A stretch of 64,000 bases of DNA, taken from contig JAGKQI010000091.1 in NCBI GenBank assembly GCA_018806915.1, forward strand, positions 1,984,001 to 2,048,000, written 5' to 3'. The translations under genes and the position numbers were made by a program. Below are positions 57,427-64,000 of this stretch, in pieces. Source of the DNA: Phytophthora colocasiae. Taxonomy: Eukaryota; Oomycota; Peronosporomycetes; Peronosporales; Peronosporaceae. Within the stretch, counting starts at the first letter, position 1; each line of letters starts with the position of its first letter. The notes under the pieces are model-generated. The model was given only the letters and a program-made list of their open reading frames with translations. It searched no databases and had not been told where the DNA came from.

Positions 57427-57649
57427 GAACCAGAAGCACGGTTCTACTGTAATTTTTGAACCCGAACTGGGCAGAGAGCCCAGTTCCCACCGAACGACGA
57501 CGAACCGAACCTGAGGGGAGAACCCGGCTCGTTCCATAAACCCGGGCCTCTCATTGGCAGGGGGGTTACTTGCAATTCATTGGTCATAATTACGATGGTT
57601 TCCAATGATTTAGATCCGCACAACCAGCATTTTGCAACTTCAACTTCCG

Positions 57650-58733
57650 ATGGACGACCTACCGATCGTCGAGCTGCCCGAGCACTACCACATCGATAGC
57701 GAACGGCTTGGGTTGGCGCTTGCCCATGTGTCAGCTCAGGCAAACAGCATCGCAGAGCACCAGGTCAAGCTTCAACACCGTCAGTCCCTCCATGAAGAAG
57801 AGCAGCAGCGATTCATTGAGCAACATGTAGCGGCTGCGCGAGAGGAGGCAGAAGCACGAAGCAATGCGTTAGTTCTAGCGATCCAGCAAACCTACGGTGA
57901 CCCATCCACATTGGAGCACTGCGCCGACGCGCGCATCCACGATGTTCTCCAGCAGCTCCAACATGGAGCCCAGGATCAAGCTAGGTCTATTGCCGAGGGT
58001 CAATTGGCTGAGAGGGTTGCACCACATCAACTGGTGGAGCAGCGTATGCAAGCTGCGCTTCAGCACATTGAACAGGAGGTCACCAAGCGCGTTGACCAGC
58101 GCATCCAGGATTTATGCCAGGACATCAACAAGCGCATTGAAGATCGCTTCCAGCTCGCACTTCAGCACGCAGAAGGCAACGCGCGCGATATCGTGCAAGG
58201 TGAACTCAAGGACCGCAGTGTTGCTCGCGAGAATGGTTTCGCTCAATATGAAGCACGTGTTGTCTCGTTAGTATGAGGAATCCTTGATCAGTACGGCAGT
58301 GCAGCACGGAAGCGTCAGGCGCAGCAGAACGCAGAGATTACCGATCGTGTCGAGGAGCGACTCCGACAAGTGGTGATAGTGGCCAAGTCTGCTGCAGAAA
58401 CCAAGGCCCTCGATGTGGTTGCGAAGCAGGTGAGTGCGACGGTGCTGGCGTGCTCAAGCACACTGACTTCGACAGCATCGACATGTACGTCAACGACAGA
58501 TCCAGCCAAGAAAATAACCGCATCTAACAAGTCAAGACCAAGACCTGAACGACGGCTGGATAGGAAGAAGCGAGCTCAAGCTGATGAAGTCCAGGAAGAT
58601 TAAGCAGGTCGCGTATTGCGGCGTCAGGAGCGCAGAGATCGAGCTAAGATTGATCGGATTAAAAAAAAAAGGCACAGGCTGCTGTACGTGCCCGTGCGGC
58701 TACTCGAGCGGCGGAGTTGCTCGGCCAGAAATC
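57650..58733 (+). pseudogene. Accessory coiled-coil ORF carried by the hAT element, interrupted by stops
   Basis: One frame reads from the ATG at 57650 (MDDLPIVELPEHYHID) to a TGA at 58274-58276, continues to a TAA at 58601-58603, and continues again to a TGA after about 58748. The first part is a Gln/His/Glu-rich coiled coil with repeated QHxE and RIQDL motifs; the last part is Lys/Arg-rich and could bind nucleic acid. It faces the transposase gene tail to tail inside the TIRs. No known family. Second genes are known in some DNA transposons, but a role here is speculation. Confidence 0.5.
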
Positions 58734-58818
58734 CAAAGTTCGGGTTTCATGATTACACATTAATGTCCATGTATTGTGCGCACTTACATACGTACTTCTC
58801 CGTAGACTTCGATGACAG

Positions 58819-61181
58819 CTAGCCTTCATCGGTATCCGAGAGACCTAAGTCCATACTTTCACCCGAGAACATATTTGCAAGCGACCCAAACTCATCATCC
58901 AGATCTTGCACCAAATTCACTAAGACGTTTGACGGTAACCGTTCTTCTGCAACATTAGGGGATAGCTTTGGGCACTGCGTTATATCCACGTAGCTTCTGT
59001 TGCAGTTTAGAAAAATCGCCATATCCACGTTGTATGGAGCCAACGAGCTGCGTTGTGGTGTAACCATCCTCCCGGCTGTTCCAAAATCTCTTTCAATTTG
59101 GGCCGAAGACGAGGGAATCGAGAACAGGACACGCGCAACCAGACAGAGAAGTCGAAAATTTCCGTGCTCTTGTTGGCGCTTCCAGAAGCTGAGGACCGAT
59201 TCAGTTTCTCCTGGTCGTACCGCTCGCAGTGAGGTAGGGGTAGTTAGCCAGCGATCCAGCTCTTCGTCAATTCGCTGCTCGTGCAGTGCTGTCTGCGTAT
59301 CCGCTGGCGGTGGCAAGACTTCGTCCGCTGTCTCGGCAAACAGATCCATAACGTCTTCAGAAAAAAACTACTTTGGGTGGTGGGGCAACAATACCAGGCG
59401 AAGTTGGCTGTGTATCGACTGCAACCATTATGTTTCGAACTCCATCGATCACTTTTCGCCTAACCGTGGCGTAGTGACGGTCGGCCACCTGCTGTGAAGC
59501 TCCAGCTTGCAGGTTAGACCTTAGGACCACCTTTTTCAAAGCTCCATCGGGATTTTTAAAATTGGGGTGCAAAAGCAACTGCATCTCGAAGGCGTAGGAG
59601 CAGGAGTTCATAACGTGGCGGTCAGTGTACCGTCGAAAGAACACTCGTTGGAAAGCTTTATGAAGAAGAGCACGAGTTGTCGTTGTCAAAATGGAGAGGT
59701 CATCCGGCCTGAAAAACTGTTTGTCTGTCTTGGTCGATCGGCAGTCCTTCAATGGTGTAGTGACATCCAACACAGAGATTCGCAATTTGTAGAGCGCGAG
59801 GAGCACATTGCACTGGCTGCCCGACTCGGCCTGGCCAATGTGACTGAGCATTGAAAATGGCTCAAGTAGTGACAGCACCTGGATAAGCTCCATTTTGTCC
59901 CGAGCCAGTGGGAAAGCTGCCGGTGGAACTACATTTTCGCGTCTGGCTTTGGTCGCTCGCTCTTCATACCATGCCTCAAGTGGGTCCCACAGTAAAAGGA
60001 TGCGCCGGATGACGCGCGCAAGACCCAGAAACCGATGAATGCGGAAGTTGAGTAGCTGTCTGGCGTGTATATCGTCTTCAGTCATGACACTGCATAGCTC
60101 CCTGAACAAGTGCCCATAACTTCAACGTGTTGTGTCGGGTAGACCGTCTTTACTATTCGGCGGATCATGTCGGTCATCGCTGGATTCTTTGATGTGCTGT
60201 TGTCGGCGACGATACCGAACGCAGTCTTGGTGGCGGCGTGGGTAAAATGCGGCACGCACCACTCCCAACACAACTTCAGACCCGTCGTCATCATCCACTT
60301 GACGTCGGCCCCTCCGTCGCTTGTTGAGCCGAAGAGGTCATCGCGACTCAGGTCAAAGTCATCTAAAACATCTCCAATCCACCGGTAAAAAGGTCCCCGT
60401 ATTCCGCCATCGCGTTCTCCATACTGTGGGGCAAAGTGACGGATACCCAGTAGCACTGACTTAAACTCGAAAGATGAATCCACCAAGTACAGCCTCAACC
60501 CCAGGAATTTGGTGTTCATCGCGGGTGCCGCCCAAAAATCAGCAACAATGGAGAAGCATTTCGCTGATCCAATTCTATTTTCATTGAACATTGCCTTGAC
60601 CTGGCGCTTTGTCGAGTCGTAGAGCTCCACGACAGAATGACGTATATGACTTTGGCATTTATAGTCACTCGAGCCTCTTCCTTGAGCATCCGATCGCGGA
60701 GTAATAGCGACTCCTCGTATTCCCCAATGCGGAAAGGGAGGCTGTTGCTCACGATACGTAACGTCTCGATTAAGACGTACGCGCGGCCAGGGTCATCTCG
60801 AAAGAGTGGGCTCCGTCGCAAGATGGTTAGTTCTTCTTCCCGCGTTCGCTTCTTGGCCACTTCGCTGGCAGTCTTATCAGAACCAACGCCATGAGCCTTG
60901 CTCAGGTGATTAGTTGCTTTGGATGTCTTCCCACCTGACATCAGTATCTTGGTGCGTTGGGTGCGGCAAGTTTCACTGGCCATGCACATCCAGACGGCGG
61001 TTGCGCCTCTGTCGGCCGTGTTGATCACGCGAACGCCCCAGTCGTACACGAATGAAGTCTCGTTCGATTTCGCCGCTAGGATCTGCGTACCAGCATCGGG
61101 AACAAAGGCCTGGATGGCGTCTCTCACGGCGATCGGTACGTCACTCGCCTCGTCACGGCGTATTCTTCTCTCGGGCTCCAT
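58819..61181 (-). pseudogene. hAT transposase, three frameshifts
   Basis: Four consecutive pieces: 61181-60600, 60630-60082, 60109-59357 and 59349-58819. The first has a BED-type finger (VWMCMASETC...TNHLSKAHG) after an ATG at 61181. The second has ADFWAAPAMNTKFLGL, a TSDGGADVKWM segment and CVPHFTHAATKTAF, the first half of the RNase H-like core. The last has the dimerisation domain with VARVLFSIPSSSAQIERDF and MVTPQRSSLAP. The protein would cut and paste the element; frame breaks make it inactive. Confidence 0.85.
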
Positions 61182-61551
61182 GCCACCTGCTGAAGTGTTC
61201 TTCTCTCGGGATCCTTGAGCGACTGCTAAAGATCGCAAATAGCTGGAAGCAAATCAAATAAATTGCTAAAACGCACCTAAAAATAGCCAATGATTTGATT
61301 CAAATGGGAGAACTCTCGCCTCTTTCCAACACGGCCTGCTAGGGTTCTCTTTATTTACGGGGGGAACTTCGAAATTGGTTCATTACCGACGCTAAATACG
61401 GACAAGAACTAACGGAAATTCCCGATTAATACCCTCTACCCGAATAGTGCCCTCCGAGGGTAACCCGATACTATCGGGCCGATAGTAACCTTTAACACAA
61501 GTGACCAGCTATTTTGTTGCAGCGCCAGCCATTCACTAGCACTGTCTACAG

Positions 61552-61971
61552 GTGTGCGTCTGTCCTATACCAGCAACGCTCATTCAGCAAAATGCCATCA
61601 AGAATTCCCATGACATTGGCATCTACAAGACGTTCAAGAACCTACTCTACATGGAGATCATTGCGTGGAAGGAGAGCGACAAGGTCGAGCACACTCGCTT
61701 CGGCAACCCGCGTATGCCGTCGGTAGCTGTAGTTTGTGAGTGGGTAAGAAAGGCATGGCAAGATACTACTGTCATCAACTCCGTCGCTGCTGCTGGCTTT
61801 ACAGACAGCTACCTGGACTGGCATATTGCGAAGTACGACGTATACGGTGAGCGATTCCGTACAAGCTGGGAAGCCGCTGACGAAGATCACGAGGACCCTG
61901 AGAACGTAGGAGACTTTAATCTGGACGAGCTGCACGACGCTCTTGATGATACTGCCCTGATCGACGAGTAA
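61552..61971 (+). pseudogene. C-terminal end of a pogo/Tigger-type DDE transposase
   Basis: The frame (from GTG, no ATG at the start) has IQQNAIKNSHDIGIYKTFKNLLY, resembling the segment around the third catalytic carboxylate in pogo-type transposases, then a WVRKAWQDTTVINSVAAAGFTD segment and an acidic tail. The DNA-binding part and first catalytic aspartates are deleted; the element can only move if an intact relative supplies transposase. Confidence 0.65.
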
Positions 61972-62021
61972 CCTTTCGGCAATACAGAGTAACCTTTCGG
62001 CAATACAGTGTAACCTTTTGG
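61967..62021 (+). repeat. 21-bp tandem repeat at the pogo-like element 3' side
   Basis: AGTAACCTTTCGGCAATAC-type unit occurs twice exactly (61967-61987 and 61988-62008) and a third time partially. It begins at the transposase stop codon. Subterminal repeats of this sort often bind transposase, here inferred. Confidence 0.7.
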
Positions 62022-62156
62022 ATTTTGGGAGGGTACTATTAAATATTAAATAGTGCCCGGGGTATTAATCGGGAATTTCCGTTAAAACTTTTACAGTTAC
62101 CGGTTCAAAACCGAGACTAGCACGGTTTCCGATGAAATTTTGGCTCGTACCCATTT

Positions 62157-62172
62157 GGTTCGTCCCAGGGGT
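62157..62172 (-). repeat. hAT right terminal inverted repeat
   Basis: Exact complement of 57411-57426. The flanking sequence beyond it is ankyrin-like remnant DNA, not Gypsy LTR. Confidence 0.85.
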
Positions 62173-62396
62173 GGGAGTATGTGAGTGTAGTAGAAGAAGC
62201 GGCCTGGATATCTTAAAGGTGTTGCTGGATGAGGAAAACAGGTCACGGGAAGCGAGCAGACTTAAGAAATATGACGGATCGTATGTCGTCATGCCGTGGG
62301 GAGGGAATGTGTTGAGATACCATCGATAGGCGGCAAATTGATGATGGCGCTTTGTATTGAGCTGCAAAAGAGTGGGGAAATCTGCCGAGTTTCAAG

Positions 62397-62510
62397 TTGC
62401 TGATTCCGCGCAGCCGCTGGATTGATCGCCACCATTTAGCTAGTATTGCTGCTAAGTCAGGCCATTTGGAGCTCCTTCAGTGGATTGGTAGCACTCTGCT
62501 ACCTTCGAGT
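62397..62510 (+). pseudogene. Ankyrin-repeat remnant upstream of the last NTPase gene
   Basis: LASIAAKSGHLELLQWI matches the core of an ankyrin repeat of the oomycete type (AxxGHLxxLxWL). It joins within about 30 bp to the conserved upstream sequence shared by the units at 45.9 and 49.6 kb. No complete ankyrin gene is present. Confidence 0.45.
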
Positions 62511-62866
62511 GGGTCCAAAATCATCATCGCTCTCGGATGCATTTTGCTGCGAACGACAGTCTTTGCACAAGTGGATGATGTTTGTACCCACTCGAAGGTT
62601 ACCAACTTTGACTCCCCCTAATGAAATTACTACTGTTGTAGCAGTTAATAGCAACTTTTTTGCAGTTCATTCGATTCAGTATGTTGCCATCACTTTGTCG
62701 TAAGAGATTGCTTCACATCTATCTACCATCTATGCCGATTTCATACCGGTAGCAGTTGGTATTTTGCTATGTTGCCGATTGTTGCTCGATGTTGCTGAAG
62801 GTCGCAGTTTCTTCTGTAGTTCGAAAGAAAGAAGTACCGGTACTTGCAGATTCTTTTTTGCAGCCA

Positions 62867-64000
62867 ATGAGTCAAGAGCAGCCACCGAGCAAGAAGCAGA
62901 GGACGCCCAAGGCTAGCGAAGAGAAGTTACTGGAAAGAAGTGAGCCAGGGGTACCGCTTCTACCTCTAATGGATACTGGAGCAGTGGAGCCAATCTTGGG
63001 GTCGTCCAAAGTGGATCGATTGAAAGTGCTGCCATCCATACCGTTCGCGAACGACTACGATCTTGGCCCGTACTACTACGTGCGGAAATGCTACGATGAG
63101 TACTACACACTGGTGAAGAACATGTTAGACGACAAGAAAAGGTTTATAACCGTGACGGGGACACCAGGTGGGTCGTCTGCACGCTTCTTATATTGAGATC
63201 GACTACGGCTCGTAGTTGGTCTTTCTTTCGGGTTGTTCTCACTTAGCTGTGTTGTGTTCTCCTATATAGGCATCGGCAAGTCCATCTTTTACGCCTATTT
63301 CTTCCAGCGCTTTCGGGAGGAGATGGAAGAGATGGAAAGAAATGACACGTGGATCATTGCAGCGGCCTACAACGGGGGTGAGATATTTCGTGCCTTCGCT
63401 TTTAAAGACAACGAAGACATGGAGAAAGGTTTGATGTCTGAAGATGAAATCAACAGCTTTGTCATAGCGGCCTACAAAGAGCAGAAGAAGGTGCTCGTAC
63501 TGTGTGATGGACCTCCCAACAGGCTACGAGGTGAGGTGCAAACTATCATCTTTACAAGTCCCAATGATGGTTGGATGAGAAGAGTGAAGAACGACAACTG
63601 CACCCTATACATGCCTCTCTGGACATTGACGGAGCTCCAAGAGGCTGCAGAAGAGCTTGCCCTCCAGAGAAGAGATGGAGACAAATCTTACATCACTAGC
63701 GACGTGATCGAGAAGAGGTTTTATACTTTCGGTGGTGCGGCACGGGAGTGCTTTTTACTCACCGAAAATCTCGTCAACGAGAAACGAAACTATTTGCTGA
63801 CGAGGATTCGTGAAATCGCAAACCTAGAAGACGTGAGGACTCTTCTCAGAAAAAACGTGACAACCCAAGTTTGTCATCGTCTTCTCCAGTTTGAAGCGGA
63901 GCATGGGGGCCTGATCAAAACCGATCTCGCGTCTTCGTTTGTCGCGCAAGAACTTGAGAGGCGTATGTTCGAAATGGTGCATGGGAAGAGAGAGGAATTA
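62867..64000 (+). CDS. Crinkler/RHS-type NTPase-nuclease, 5' part, runs off the window
   Basis: Exons 62867-63167 and 63270-64000 (window end) are open for 344 codons. Same start MSQEQPPSKKQRTPK, a longer head than the unit-1 copy (SSKVDRL insert shared with the copy at 44729), Walker A split by a 102-nt phase-1 intron containing a stop, VLVLCDGPPNR, NDNCTLYMPLW and FGGAARECFLL. The block from 63270 to 63590 is almost identical to the mosaic copy at 50286. The nuclease-like end lies beyond the window. It looks intact so far. Confidence 0.78.

Larger units (their letters stand above)
61412..62082 (+). mobile_element. Pogo-like deletion derivative with 22-bp TIRs and TA duplications
   Basis: Perfect 22-bp terminal repeats (ACGGAAATTCCCGATTAATA..., 61412-61433 and 62061-62082) are flanked by TA at 61410-61411 and 62083-62084, the target duplication of Tc1/mariner-pogo elements. 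Inside are a transposase C-terminus and subterminal palindromes (for example ACTATCGG/CCGATAGT near 61470). It sits within the hAT element. Confidence 0.82.
57411..62172. mobile_element. hAT-type DNA transposon with perfect 16-bp TIRs, degenerate
   Basis: Terminal repeats ACCCCTGGGACGAACC at 57411-57426 and its exact complement at 62157-62172 enclose a minus-strand hAT transposase and a plus-strand accessory ORF, plus a nested pogo-like element. No 8-bp target duplication is visible: left flank GAAAAGGC, right flank GGGAGTAT. Confidence 0.85.

Overview
The window looks like nuclear DNA of a plant-pathogenic oomycete, probably a Phytophthora-type Peronosporales genome (inference). Genes carry very short GT-AG introns (61-102 nt). 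There is a family of Crinkler/RHS-type P-loop NTPase-nuclease genes, a WRKY19-type zinc-repeat protein, and dense, broken transposons (LINE, Helitron, chromodomain Gypsy, hAT, pogo-like). Nothing suggests a prokaryote, and I saw no tRNA, rRNA or CRISPR.

Layout. 1-4.64 kb: hairpin-rich AT-rich DNA, then a 5'-truncated LINE with stops and a frameshift. 4.69-6.78 kb: a decayed gene with a HET-like domain. 7.2-30.6 kb: a compact housekeeping island holding an ABC/CAF16-like ATPase, a divergent WRKY19-type zinc-repeat gene, a 2,091-aa spliced non-RD protein kinase, a small convergent Ser/Pro-rich gene, and a giant spliced GRIP-domain golgin of about 3,700 aa. The golgin contains about 15 near-identical 264-bp tandem repeats and one frameshifting base. 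A short + strand ORF starts 52 bp from the golgin start and may be the first exon of a gene cut off by the repeat-rich DNA beyond.

31-34.8 kb: three copies or fragments of the Crinkler-like family plus a decayed spliced gene of unknown function. 35-41.3 kb: a Helitron (HUH Rep plus PIF1-type helicase) with frameshifts. 41.8-42.5 kb: a hAT-like transposase fragment. 42.8-52.1 kb: the core cluster. One Crinkler-like gene on the minus strand is followed by a tandem array with a period of about 3.74 kb. Each unit pairs a minus-strand coiled-coil gene with a C-terminal membrane anchor and a divergent plus-strand NTPase-nuclease gene, with an ankyrin-like remnant between them.

52.1-62.2 kb: nested transposons. 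A chromodomain Ty3/Gypsy element sits in the third copy of the coiled-coil gene. A hAT element with 16-bp terminal inverted repeats abuts the Gypsy right LTR, and a pogo-like deletion derivative with TA target duplications sits inside the hAT element. 62.4-64 kb: an ankyrin remnant and another intact Crinkler-like gene running off the window.

How it fits together. The 7-30 kb block looks like a conserved gene island. The flanks look like the fast, repeat-rich compartment where effector-like genes duplicate, recombine and decay. The best candidate for something undescribed is the duplicated divergent pair (NTPase-nuclease plus tail-anchored coiled-coil protein) with signs of sequence exchange among copies. 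All exon joins were made by eye from GT-AG sites and conserved frame; no search was run.
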